Shown here piece by piece: positions 13,689 to 25,800 of a stretch of DNA of 64,000 bases (its first letter is position 1; every line of letters begins with the position of its first letter). This DNA is from Trogon surrucura (lineage: Eukaryota > Chordata > Aves > Trogoniformes > Trogonidae), in the NCBI GenBank assembly GCA_020746105.1, contig CM036617.1:38035898-38099897 (forward strand), written 5' to 3'. A program made the translations under genes and the position numbers. The notes beneath the pieces are model-generated. The model was not told where the DNA came from and did not search any database. It worked only from the letters and a program-made list of their open reading frames with translations.

Positions 13689-16600
13689 CAGAGTACCAAC
13701 TGAATGTCAGAAGAGAATGACACTTGTTTGTCTTGCAAATAAATTCTATATTTATTTCAGAAAGATTAGTTCACTGAACAACAGAAAACTAGGTACCTAA
13801 AAGAGTTAAGCTGAATGTCATCTAAACACTCAAATGTTTGAATATATAAGTACATGTCTGAAATTATGGAAGGAAACCAAGGCAAAGAGAGTGAAAGTGT
13901 CAGTGCAGAGGAAGGCAGACTATTTTTCTATGCTGGATAGAGACATGCAGAGCAGACGTGGTCTCCGTCACTCCAAGTAAATCCAATATTCACAAAACTA
14001 AAAAGGAGAACCAAGAGAGTAAATCAGATTTCAGTATCTAGGGAGGAATGTCCCAAGGACTTAGACACCCACAGTTAGAATATCCAGAAGAAAAAGATGG
14101 CCAATAGCTGAATGGTCAAAGACTTTCTTTGAAAGTAAACACAAATATACAGATTGCCGTTTGACTGAATTTGATTCACATAAACAGTGAGAACTATTTA
14201 AGAATTTGCATACAGAAAGAAAATTAGAGAAATTAGAAAAATCTCTTACAAGCTAGTAAAATGAATTATCCAAAATAAGAAGGAAAGGAAACTACACGTT
14301 CATGGCAATGGCCTTAAAACATAAATGTCAACCAACTCTGTGGCTTAGCAAGCAACATCCGTTTGTAATTATCTCCAAGTTGAAAAGGAGAACTAGAAGC
14401 TCCAAAAAGAGACCATTCTGGAGGCACAAATACAGTTGTCCTAGCACATTGTAAAGACAGAATGAGGTACAGTAAAAAGACACCAATATGGTTACATTTG
14501 GAGAACTGCAGTAAGTCAGAACTTGAAAAAGAAAAATTCAAAAGTGGAATCTAGACACACTGATAGAAAAAAAAGAAAACTTAGATGTAAAATCACCAAG
14601 GTAAAGGTATGAAATAAGATTCAACTAACAAACAGCATAACTGGAAATACAGCAGTTCTATAAATATATTGAGAAGGGAATGGTTAAAATTATAAATTAA
14701 TTGTTACATGGACACTCTACATCTTCTCAATATTCTACATCTTCTTAACTGAAAAGTGTCAATTGTAATAGATAATAAAATAATTACATTTGCAAACAAT
14801 TGTAAGGAAAGAACATTATAGAGTGCGTTCATAAGTCAACAGAGACACAAGTAAGAAATTTCCTGATAGGGAAACCATTAAAAATTACTGTATGATTTGG
14901 GAGAAATTCTTCTAGAAGAATTTAAGAAACAAATAGAAACAACATTTAGTGACGACAAAATTAATGATGATGGAAGAGGCCTGGGCAATATGCCGGTTTT
15001 TGTATTTCTTTTCTTCTTCTTCCTCCTCTTTTCTTTGAGGTAAAGTCATCTGTTCTTGGAGGGAAAAAACTGAAAACTGCTACTCATCCCTAAAAAGTGA
15101 AATTCACTTTGTTGAGACTTCAGCTCTTTACAGTTAATTTGAAATAAAATATGTATTTTTTTTTAAAGCAAAATAAATGAGCCATTTTCTATTTAGTGAC
15201 AACATTTTAAAGATTGATTTAAGAAAGTTCTCAATTCTTTTCCTCTTTCCTATTTAAAGGATAAACTGTTCTTATTGATGTTTTCCTTACACCATGCCAG
15301 CTGTATTAGTGACTATTCTCAGGGATGTAGAAATCACATCCATTCATTTTGTGGACTTTTCTACTATTTTTCACAGCAATCTGTACTGTGACAGGGATAC
15401 CTGTCAGAAATGTTTTGTTCTTTTATTTATCTTAAATCTAGTTCCTGTCCCTTGGTGTTTGTTTAGTTTTTTGCTGTTTCGTCTTTTATCTTTTTCCTGA
15501 CAGTCATCAAGGTGCTCAGCTCCCTCGGTTCAGCAAGATCCATGTGTCTTTAAAAAGTTTGATGGGGTCAAAACAGAGAGCTGATTTGCCTCTAACCTTG
15601 GCCCACCACTTGTTTTTCCTCCCTGGGTACCTAGAAATAACAACTACTCAGTTTTGTTTCATTTTAGAAAAGATTTGAGGTAGGCAGAGTGTTCAGATTT
15701 TTTTTCCGCTGAATTTCCTTCACATCAGTTAATTCAGCTGCCATAAAATGAAAATTACGATAGGAATTGGAGAACTTAGCTGATGAGGCTGGGTCAAACT
15801 CTAGCAGAAATATATTTATTATTTTTTTTTAAATATTAGGACAAAAAAAGTCATAAAGCCTGAAAAAAAAAGGTGATGAGCTAAAAAACAGAATCCGGGT
15901 TATTTGATTATAAAAACAGCTGCTACTCTCTGAGGTGTATTTATGACCTGCGTAGTCCCTAAGCTAGCTGATATCACAGAATACCTGTGGGAGAAAAACT
16001 AGGCACTACAGGACTTCTTAAACAGATTCATATGCCCAGAATGAGGTGGTCAGGTGGAGGCCACAGCTCGCATAGAAACCAAAACCCACAATGATGAACA
16101 TTTTACAGACTTCACAGTCCACTGCTGCACTGTCTCTGATATCTGCATGTTTACTCTGAAATTCGAAAGACCAGTTGTTTGAGCCAGGTCAACTTGAAAT
16201 ACATTTATGGGAAACAAACACATTTGAGTTATCTGATTTTTCTCTCCTTTCTTCCTCTCTCTGAGATACATGCAATGTGTTAAAAATGATAGTTTGGAGC
16301 TGAGTAAAAGCACCAGCCCAAATCACCTTGATGATAAATGTAAAAGAGACGTTTTAGAGGGTTTTTTTATTTTTGTTTGTTTGTTTGTTTTTGGTTTAAC
16401 CTTCATATTGGAAAATGACCAAAGAAAAACTACACATCTGATTACTCATTTGGACTGGGTAAATAAAACTGGCAACAGTTGAGAGCCACCTGCTCAACTC
16501 TTTACCCAACTTTCAAAATCTGAAAACAGAAAACCTAATTTGTTGTTACTGTATATGTTTTTGAGGGAACTGGGAAAAAAAAAGTAATTCTATTTCATAT

Positions 16601-17070
16601 CTGCTGTCCCCTGGTTGTAATAAGTGATTTAAATTGGCTTCCTGCTATGGGTAACCTGAATGGAAGTTAATGTGGTTTGTACATTTGTACTTGTACTTTA
16701 GCCTGAATAGGTGTGTATAACAGTCAACAGAAATATGTCTTGCTTTTACCAGCAGGCTATTTATAAAATGGCATTTTCAAGCTTGATTAGCACAACAAAA
16801 CACCAAAGAGTTAAGAATCGTAGATAATATTAACGTGGTCATTTAAGAAGTACATTTCTTGACAGAATGTTACTTTTCCTGCTCACAGCAGGCTGACAGA
16901 CTAGATGTAGAGAGAATAATAATGGTTTTTTTTGTCTGTGTTCATGTCCAGCATATAAGACAGCTAGACTAAATAGAAAGAAAACAATATGCCACTAATC
17001 CTCAAGAGGAATGCCTGTATATATATAAGCTGTCAGGAAACTGTCCTTTTACGATCGAGAACTTAGGCTT
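13689..17070. other. Intergenic AT-rich DNA
   Basis: No gene or clear repeat recognised. ORFs at 14314-14541, 15294-15500, 16050-16313 and 16270-16482 have no recognisable domain and look like chance frames. Confidence 0.5.
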
Positions 17071-18236
17071 ATAGAATCATAGAATCATAGAATGTTAGGG
17101 ATTGGAAGGGACCTCGAAAGATCATCAAGTCCAATCCCCCTGCCAGAGCAGGAATGCCTAGATAATGCTACATAGGAACGTGTCCAGGCAGGTCTTGAAT
17201 GTCTCCAGAGAAGGAGACTCCACAGCCTCTCTGGGCAGCCTGTTCCAGTGTTCCGTCACCCTCACTGAGAAGAAGTTTCTTCTCGAGTTTAAGCGGAACC
17301 TCTTGTGTTCCAGTTTCAGCCCATTACCCCTTGTCCTATCAGTGGTTGTCACCGAGAAGAGCCTGGCTCCATCCTCGTGACACTCACCCTTGATATATTT
17401 GTAAACACTAATGAGGTCACCCCTCAGTCTCCTCCAAACTAAAGAGCCCCAGCTCCTTCAGTCTTTTCTCATAAGGGAGATGTTCCACTCCCTTAATCAT
17501 CCTAGTTGCCCTGTGCTGGACTCTCTCCAGCAGTTCCCTGTCTTTCTTGAACTGAGGGGCCCAGAACTGGACACAGTATTCCAGATGGGGTCTCACCAGG
17601 GCAGAGTAGAGGGGAAGGAGAACCTCTCTCGACCTACTAACCACCCCCCTTCTAATACACCCCAGGATGCCATTGGCCTTCCTGGCCACAAGGCCACAGT
17701 GCTGGCTCATGGTCATCCTGCTGTCCACCAAGACTCCCAGGTCCCTTTCCCCTACACTACTCTCTAATAAGTCATTCCCCAACTTATACTGGAACCTCGG
17801 GTTGTTCCTACCCAGATGCAAGACCCTACATTTACCCTTGTTATATTTCATTAAATTTTTCCCCGCCCAACCCTCCAGCCTGTCCAGGTCTCGCTGGATG
17901 GCAGCACAGCCTTCTGGTGTGTCAGCCACTCCTCCCAGCTTGGTGTCATCAGCAAACTTGCTGATAGTACTCTCTAGTCCCTCATCCAAGTCATCGATGA
18001 ATATATTGAATAATACTGGTCCCAGTACCGACCCTTGAGGCACTCCACTGGATACAGGTCTCCAACCAGACTCCGCCTCATTGACCACAACTCTTTGGCT
18101 TCTTCCCCTCAGCCAGTTCACAGTCCACCTCACTACCCGAGAGTCTAGACCACACTTCCTCAGTTTAGCAGCAAGGATGCTGTGGGAGACTGTGTCAAAT
18201 GCTTTACTGAAGTCAAGGTAGACCACATCCACCGCT
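17071..18236 (-). mobile_element. CR1 LINE, 5'-truncated (young subfamily)
   Basis: This 1.17-kb minus-strand CR1 runs from the tail repeat at 17071-17093 to a truncation point inside the reverse-transcriptase domain at about 18236. Its sequence is very close to the CR1 at 43.6-45.9 kb, including the tail text GTTAGGGATTGGAAGGGACC. They therefore belong to the same, comparatively recent subfamily. Truncation of the 5' end is the normal outcome of target-primed reverse transcription. Confidence 0.95.
17158..18232 (-). pseudogene. CR1 ORF2 reverse-transcriptase remnant
   Basis: The frame from 18232 to 17417 encodes 271 residues that begin at [20 protein letters not shown] (RT block with a catalytic Asp). 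It goes on through [16 protein letters not shown] and FADDTKLGG (the catalytic DD pair) to [12 protein letters not shown]. The frame shifts near 17430-17440. There, a segment that is longer in the sister copies at 45.55 kb and 59.3 kb has lost about five bases, so the last 64 codons (17352-17158) lie in another frame. The N-terminal endonuclease is absent. No product is expected. Confidence 0.92.
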
Positions 18237-19844
18237 TATCTTCTAACAATCAACCTGTATTCTGTGCAGCACTTGTTCAGGAATCATAGCTGTTCTAGCT
18301 ATTGCACTTAATAATTCCTAAAAAAGTGAATTCTTTTTTCACTCTCTTGCCTTCCTTCTAGCCATATTGATAACTGTAATTTATATTTCTGTTACAAACC
18401 TAAAAGTCTCTTAATGCTTGAGGTTACAGTTTCTGAGCAGGATAAGTAACAAGCTGAGTAACCAAAAAGGAGCAACATTACAAGCACAACCTCTAGACAT
18501 CATTTCCTCTCTATTTACAATAATGCATGCTGCAAGCACCTTAGCCCTTTTTTTCAAGTCCTGAATGATGTTGAAATTTGTGTCTAGTTAGAATCTATCA
18601 ATTGCTGAGACATATCTCTATTTCTCTGTCTATCTGTCTATCCATCTATCTATAAATATATTTGTTATATGTATACAGGCACACAAGTATACATAATATG
18701 TATTTTTTTATATATATATGTGTGTGTATATATACACAGATATTGAAACATTTGACTTGAAACATTGACAAATAATGGTATATATTGTGCCTTTATTTCC
18801 TGGGATATGTTCATTTCAAGACTGGTGCTTTCTAGCCCGGCAGGAAAATGGGTATGATTTTCAAAGAGACTCACTGGAAATATTTTTGTTTTCTTACAGT
18901 CATTTACTCTGAGTTTGTTCAAAGCTGAGATATTTACAAATGTATGTCTTGTTCTGGCAAGGCACAATATCAATGCTGGTCCTCATTGAGTTTCATGTAA
19001 TAATTAACTATAATTCTCCCCTGCTTGCCATGCTACTGGATGCAGCTGTGTAACCAAGTAATTATTTATTATTATCTCAAATTAACATGCATTTATGACA
19101 TGCATATATATATTTATTTTCTTTTACAGCTGGTCTTTTGTCTTACTTAACTGCAGTGCAGATACATAGCTAGTAGCCTGGAATTCATTTTTCCCAATAT
19201 CATGATACATTGATTTGGGTTCTGGGACCTTCTCACAGGGAATTTATGTGAATTTATCTCTATAATCTAATACTGCATTACAATATGTGAGTGAAATATT
19301 TATACCACCTTTGTGAACTTAACTCATATTTATGAAATAAGTAATTTCCCTGTTGTCCATAAAATTTGTCAGTGCTGCAAATCCTGTAATAGAAAACCAT
19401 AGTGTTTCTTTTCAGTGATGGCGATAGAAGAGGCAATAGAATTAAAAGTACTAAGGTCTAAGTTTAACTTAATGAGTTTAGATTTTTCATAATGAAGCCA
19501 GACATCTAAATTAAAACAAGAAATTAATAGTAAAGTACTGAACCAATGACTGTGCAAGTTAAAGCTGGTCAGATACCCGTAGACACCGTATTAATCAGGT
19601 GTAAATCTCTCTGGATTGCCTGTCTCAGAGTAACCTAGCATATTGGTGTGCTGTTAAATGCTTATTTTTCTGTGAGTTACTGAAATTGTACATAGAATTC
19701 AATGTCATTTAATGGATTTTTTTTTTTAACATTGTTTTTGAATATGTAATGAGTTACAGCTAGAACTCACAGGTTTCAACCAGAAGAGGCAGTCTATAAT
19801 TTTAACTGCTTTATGTCCTGGGAGGAGAAAAAAAAGAAAAAAAT
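18237..19844. other. Intergenic DNA with microsatellite
   Basis: No gene recognised. A composite CTAT/TA/TG microsatellite lies at about 18610-18740. The small ORF overlapping it on the minus strand encodes TYIYKKI-type low-complexity sequence and was not accepted. Confidence 0.55.
18610..18740 (+). repeat. CTAT / TATATG microsatellite
   Basis: Tandem CTAT-like units (CTGTCTATCCATCTATC) pass into TATATATATGTGTGTGTATATATA. It is a simple repeat, probably length-variable between individuals. Confidence 0.8.
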
Positions 19845-20065
19845 AGAAAAAACTTTTTCACAGTGAGGGTGACAGAGCACTCGAACAGGCTGCCCAGGGA
19901 GGTTGTGGAGCCTCCTTCTTTGGAGACTTTCAAAACCCGCCTGGATGTGCTCCTGTGTGACCTACTGTAGGTGATCCTGCTCTGGTGGGGGGGTTGGACT
20001 AGATGATATTTTGAGGTCCCTTCCAACCCCTGACATTCTGTGATTCTGTAATTCCGTGATTCTGT
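19845..20065 (+). mobile_element. CR1 LINE 3' end
   Basis: About 220 bp covering the last ORF2 codons and the 3' UTR. The tail reads GACATTCTGTGATTCTGTAA and similar. The sequence is nearly collinear with the CR1 at 42.25-42.56 kb, so the two are members of one subfamily with the TTGGACTAGATGATATT 3' UTR. Confidence 0.92.
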
Positions 20066-20834
20066 GTGTACTCTTTTTACAGACTGTTTTTCCCTGGAGA
20101 TTGCTGGTAATGCTACACTTGCATTTTTGACTAGTTTTTAGTGATACAGTGCTATGTTAAATGTTACACTGTTTTTTGTCACAGTGTTTTATATTATCCT
20201 ACCAAAGGTTGGTACAATGTGAAACCAGGACTGCTTTTACATGTTTTCATCAAATAAAATACTTTAAATTGAGAAACTTGGTGAAATACATAAGAAATAT
20301 AACATTATGTTTCTAGTGTAAAAAATATTTTTTAAAAATAATTGTTTCCTAAATGTATTTGACATGGTATAATTGCAAATTTAATCTCACAGGTTTTACA
20401 CTGCTGTTATAATAAAATTACTCATTTTCAGAGCCATTAACCACCTTCTACTATAATGAGAAAGTCAAAGTGACCTTATATCAGGCAACAGGTGAAGTAC
20501 GTTGATTTATCATTTTCTACTTTAAGACAAATCCTATAGCACTTCTTCAGGTTGTATAAATCAGCTAAGCTCTCACTCACATGGGCAGCATCCAACTGCT
20601 GATCTGGACAATGGGAAATATGTTGTCATATGATATTTGTGCCAAATTATTTCGAAAACCCATATTGGATGCTTTTTTTTTTTTTTTTTTTTTCCCATGT
20701 CTGTGGGTATATTCTACCTAGATCAAAATATCTAGTCCATACTGTAAGGCTATATAGGATGTGTGAGCATCAGCTTCATTCAGGTTATCTGATAAAGTAC
20801 ATTTTCCATTCAGAAGGGGATAATAAGGGGGAAG
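20066..20834. other. Intergenic DNA before LTR-like block
   Basis: No gene seen. A 21-base poly-T run lies at 20673-20693. The last 20 bases (about 20815-20834) are purine-rich and sit directly before the proposed LTR start, as a polypurine tract would. No retroviral coding sequence could be read upstream. Confidence 0.5.
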
Positions 20835-22050
20835 TGATAACAAACAGAGACAGAAAACCAGTAGACAAGGGCAAACCCCCAAAGTTTCCATCACTAACTG
20901 ATGAGCCATCAAAAAACTGCAGGCACAGCTTTGGAGAGGGCCAGCCTGGCCTTAGTAACTGGTACAAAACCAGAATATGAGGAATTGGAATATCCCAGGA
21001 GGGCCTGTAGGACTACACAAAATTTATTAAGGAAGATTTAGAGGAGGGAGATTGAGAAGGAAAAAAAACCCAGGAGAATAGAGAGAAAGTAGTATAAAAA
21101 GGGTAGATCATGTGTAAATTGGGCTGGTCAGAATGCTTGTCTGGTGGAGCGCTGTACCTGATCATCCCAGTCTGTCCTGTCTCATTAAATCTTCTCTTAA
21201 CGACCTCTCTGAGTGATCTCATTCACTACCCCATGTGTGCCAGTGCTGCAAATGCTCAGTGCCAGCTACTGGGGGAACTGGTGTGAGGACATTGAGTCCC
21301 AGCTCCTGGAGTCAGACCTCGCAGTCTGAATGTGGGTGTCCCTGGCTGGTGGTGTCAGCTACTGGAGTCAGTGGTGTCTTTAACCTCCAGCCACTCAGGA
21401 GGAAGCAGTGTGTGTCCCAAAAAACCAAACTACTGAGGGGACAGGTGTAAATGAGGCAGATGAGGGGCTCAATGGCAGCAGCTGGATTGGGAACCCAGGT
21501 CACTGCCCGGGTGCTGGGTGCTGGATGCTGGGGATGAGTGTCTGTGCCTTTCCCAAACCAAGTGTGTGTGAGATGTGTCTGTGGATTCACTGGTAAACTC
21601 CAGGTTGGATCAGCAAGTGTGTATGATGTCCCTAGTCCAGGCAGGGGTATCAGGCAGGCAAAAGATCCATGCCAATATTTGGAGAGACCCATGAGTGTGG
21701 TTTGCCTGTGCGACGTGTGCAGTGAGCACCCAGTGGGACCAGTCAGTGAGTTGGGGACTCATGGGATGGGTAACGAGGGCCAAAATCAGGGCAGGTGCTG
21801 GTCCTTGAGGGATCCATGACTGTGCATGTGTCTGTGAACCTGGAGAGTGCAGTGTGTGTGCTGCACAAGTGACCTTCTGAAGAGAATGTGGGTGTCTGTG
21901 TCTGGTGTGAGTCCTGAATGTGGGTGCTGCTGGGGGAAGCCCCTTGTCTGTGGCTGTCTGTGTGACTCTGCCCATGCCCTCTATGTGTGTCTGTGTGATC
22001 CTCACTGCTGGTTGAAGGAACAGCAACAGGCATACCCTTCTACCTGGGCT
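20835..22050 (+). mobile_element. LTR-like element with GTGTGTCTGTG-rich 3' part
   Basis: A purine tract is followed by TG at 20835. A TATAAAA box lies at 21093-21099 and an ATTAAA polyadenylation signal at 21184-21189, a spacing typical of an LTR U3-R. Downstream, from about 21235, the base composition jumps to GC-rich with repeated GTGTGTCTGTG and GCTGCTGGG-type words. A block at about 21845-22045 reappears inverted at 25.41-25.64 kb, which shows that it is repetitive. The 3' end, target duplication and family are unknown. It may be an avian ERV LTR with an expanded R-U5, or a composite of an LTR and another repeat. Confidence 0.45.
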
Positions 22051-25000
22051 GAAGACACCAGAATGGTGTCTGGAGTTCCAGGCACCAGGATGGGAAGGAG
22101 GTGTCCTTGGCCTGGAAGTCCTGGAGGTGATAGCCACTTATCCCTTAGCATTAAGACAGTGGCTTTTGAAAGATGATCTAGTATGGGTGTATCCTAGTCA
22201 AATTTAGACTACTAACTTTGCACTGAAATCCTTTCTAGTGAAAGACTGGAGAAACATAAGCCATTCCAGAGGCCGTTCCAATCACTCAAACTGAGTTAAA
22301 CTTAACTGAAATGTAGAATAAATATGATCAGAATTGTTGCTGTAGTACTGCTGACAGAGCCTGAGAACCTAGTTATGCAATTAGTTGCCATGTATTAAAT
22401 GATCAATTAATAAATTAATAGTAATAAATTGCATGTTAATATTTGAATATAAATATTTGTAAATGCATAAAATAATTGGATCCTGAGTCTGAGTGTTCTT
22501 ATAGACTTCATTTGCAAATACATCTCTGTACAGAACTACATATTCCCCCAATATAGACCAAACCATAATGTAAAGTAATAAAACCAGTAACAATATAGAG
22601 AAAAAAAAAAGAAAAAAAAAGAAAAAAGAAAAAAGAAAAAAAAGAAAGAAAAGAAGAAAAAAATAAGAAGAAAAAAGACAAAAGAGAAAATAAAAAAAAA
22701 GAAAAAATAAAAAGGAAAAAATAAGAAGAAAGAAGAAAAAAGAAAAAAAGAAAAAAGGAAGAAAAGTTCTAAGTTAAACACATATTTACTTCAAATGCAG
22801 AGTATCATACAAATCAGAAAAGAATTTGTCACTGCAATTTCTGAAAAGATCAAGTGTAGAAAATGTGAACATGTTAATTACTCATATAAGAAACTCTTTG
22901 CTATCACAATCAAGCAAAATAAATGGACTGCATGGCTGATATCTCAATGAATTCAGCTTGGTCTCATCCAATTGCTTATTTAACTCTTAGACATGGCAAG
23001 CAGTTTAGAAGCAAATTAACATTGTGTCATTTCTGTTTCACAAAACTTGAGTCAAGCAAATTGCCCTCCAGGTGTGTCCTGAATAACATGTTTCTTGATT
23101 CGCTTCCAAAGGAAATTAGTGATCTACATTGCTTTAGAAAATTATTTACAATAAGATGAAATCTTTTCAGACAGATACTGATATGAACACCAAAATGAGC
23201 AGTCACCATTGACAACAGTTATTGTATTTACCCACATCCAAGACAATTATAACATGACTCTATTCATTTTCACAGTTGTTAGAAAAAAAGTCCAAACAAC
23301 CCCCCAATTTCCTTTATTTTTTTCCTTTGTTTTCTTCTTCACAGTCACACAGTTGATAAAATACACAGAGTTCTGCAGTGTTGAATCTTTCTTGTCCTGT
23401 TTTACATACTTCTGTGCCTAATGAACTACAAGAAAGTAATATATAATTCTGGCATGTTGCAAAGGATTCAATACTACTGGCTAAAGGGAGAGCATACACC
23501 AGCAGAGGAAGCCAGTTTCTCTTTCACCGGTGGCTACGCCGCTCTACGCTTCTTGTCATGCCTCATTTGGAATGAGGTAAACACCAGTGCCATGAGTAGA
23601 ACCTGTGTAACAGTCTCTAAAACATAGTAAATATGATGTAATTCCAAGCAGATTATTTTTCAAAGAAATACTTGTACTTCCCTTTCTGGATACCTGTCTC
23701 TTCTAATGATAAAGGGAATTACAACGGTCCACTTAGATTCATTGCTTATTTTTTTTTTCCTGAAAGGTAAAAGAAATTCCACCCAACAAAGGAAAAAACC
23801 TATTATTCATGATTCAGGTGAAATCAATCATATAGGCACTACAAAATACAACTCTATATCTTCCAGAGTAAGTATGGATGATTTTTCAGGTAACAAATCA
23901 AGACTGAAAAATTAATTCACTACCTATTACATTAAAGTTATTCTTACAAGTCCATTTGTGTATGTGCTAGTACCATAAAATCAATGACAGTAGATGAAAT
24001 TTATCCAGACTCATGTAAGGAGCTAGATAGGAAGTTAAGAAAATGAGGATGGAAGTGCTGTGTTAGCAGAGAAATATGCACTTTGAAAACAGCACTTTGA
24101 TAGCATGAGTATGTATCAAGAGAGTTCCTCTCATGAAGAATGCACTTCATGATAGCCCATGCAGGTGGAGCAGGACTCTGGTCATCATGTACAAACCAGG
24201 ACAAGTCCCTGGCTCTGCTTTCCATGGTGATGTGAATGATTATTCAACACCAATGCTTGGCAAATGTTTGTCACCTCAGAAGGTGAACTTCTCTTTTCAT
24301 CACAAATAACATTATGTGATTTACCTCTGAAACAGGCTAAGGTAATTTCAGAATGGGGATATTATTAGAACTTAATTTTCAAATTTATGCACAGAAAATA
24401 TCCCTGTGTATTTACAAGTAGGATTTTCAGATAAGAACTTTGCTTGTCATATTTAAATAATTTGATTTTTGGAAGAGCAATGTATCAATTTTTATCAATA
24501 TGAAAGTGTCTGTATCGATTGCTCACAGAAAGAATTAAACTATTTTAGTTTGCCTAGATTGAACTTCGTATAGGTTGATTAGCCTAGTGTAATGTAATCA
24601 CATTTATTTGCAAAAATTTTACCCATGTGGCAACAAAAAGTTGAAAAATAAACTGGTAGAAAAGGTGACTGGTACTTAGGAAAGCCTCACAAAGATATAA
24701 AAAAGTTGTGGAGATGAATACCATTTGTACAGATTTGGTCTATACAAAATTAATTGATTCCAGTTAATCAAACGGATGAAAAATCTCTTTATCTATTTTA
24801 GGCTGTGGAATAGTAAGAATACATATGAGATGAGCATAAAATAACAGAAAAGGAATACTAACATGGAAAAATTTTAACAGCAGCTTAGGTAGGGGATGGA
24901 AGTCATGACTAATAATCTCTCATATAACTCTCTAAAAAGCAGTTAACACTGCTTTTCCTGATCAAATTATTGTATAATGAAAATCCCATGATCAGTTCAA

Positions 25001-25299
25001 ATGCAATTCTCCATTAAGTGTAAGTTGATTAAAAAATCTTCTGGTTTGTAATCTGTGATTACAAGTGATTTTTATGTAGTGTACAATCTAGTTTTGCATA
25101 TGTAGAATCTTTTGTGAACTTTTCAATACCTAACATGAATTTCCTGTCCCGTGACTTACGAATGCAATCAGCAAACACATAACAGATGAAAAAAAATATG
25201 GCATTGGCACAGATTATATAACAACCTAGTATAAGCTAATGATAGATATAAACATTGTCATTTCAATTTGCATGTCTTAATGGATGTTAGAAGCATCTG
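22051..25299. other. Intergenic AT-rich DNA
   Basis: No gene recognised apart from the purine tract annotated separately. ORFs of 60-81 codons carry no recognisable domain. Confidence 0.5.
22596..22766 (+). repeat. 170-bp A/G-rich tract
   Basis: GAAAAA-, AAGAAG- and AAAAAG-type units run for about 170 bp with only a few interrupting T bases. The opposite strand reads as a Phe/Ser-rich pseudo-ORF. This is probably a degenerate microsatellite. Confidence 0.88.
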
Positions 25300-25800
25300 C
25301 TGCCTCCAGCAGCTCTGGGCCTGGGGATTTTTACTGCTCAGCGACTGTGCTGAGCCTCGAGACCTCAAGGTCTCCATCTGAGGCCCATGGACACAGCTGC
25401 TGCTTTCTTGTCTGCAGGTTCAACCAGCAGTGAGGACCCGTGTATCCCCTCTACACACAGAGGACATGGATACGGTCACACAGGCAACCACAGACAAGGG
25501 GCTACCCCCAACAGCACCCACATTCAAGACTTGCACCAGACATGGGCACAGACACCCACGTCCTCTCCTCCTCTTGGGCTGTCAGAGGCAGAAAGTCACT
25601 CATGCAGCACACACACCTGCAGGTTCACAAGCACACACGTGTTCACACATCGTCATGACCTCTCTGTCTGCCCAGCACTCCCGCTGACAAACAGAACATC
25701 AGTCGAACAGAAAGATACCGGTACAAAATACACCAGCTAAATTCACTGTATTGTATCAAGTAATGATCTAACACATGGACCTGCTTTATACTTCTGGCTG
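25300..25800 (-). mobile_element. LTR-like block, inverted relative to the 21-kb block
   Basis: The reverse complement of about 25412-25640 matches 21845-22045 in order and wording, for example GAATGTGGGTGCTG and CCCCTTGTCTGTGG. On the minus strand a TATAAAG-like box lies at about 25785-25791, upstream of the GTGTGT-rich part, as in the 21-kb copy. The regions outside the shared block differ. Boundaries are not resolved, and the LTR interpretation is an inference. Confidence 0.4.

Noticed and set aside
16050-16482. Overlapping ORFs on both strands that might be exons
   Set aside because: No recognisable domain, no convincing splice sites with matching frames, and AT-driven composition.
21610-22137. 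175-codon minus-strand ORF in GC-rich DNA
   Set aside because: His/Thr-rich composition comes from the GTGTGT-type repeat. There is no domain, and the other strand has comparable ORFs.
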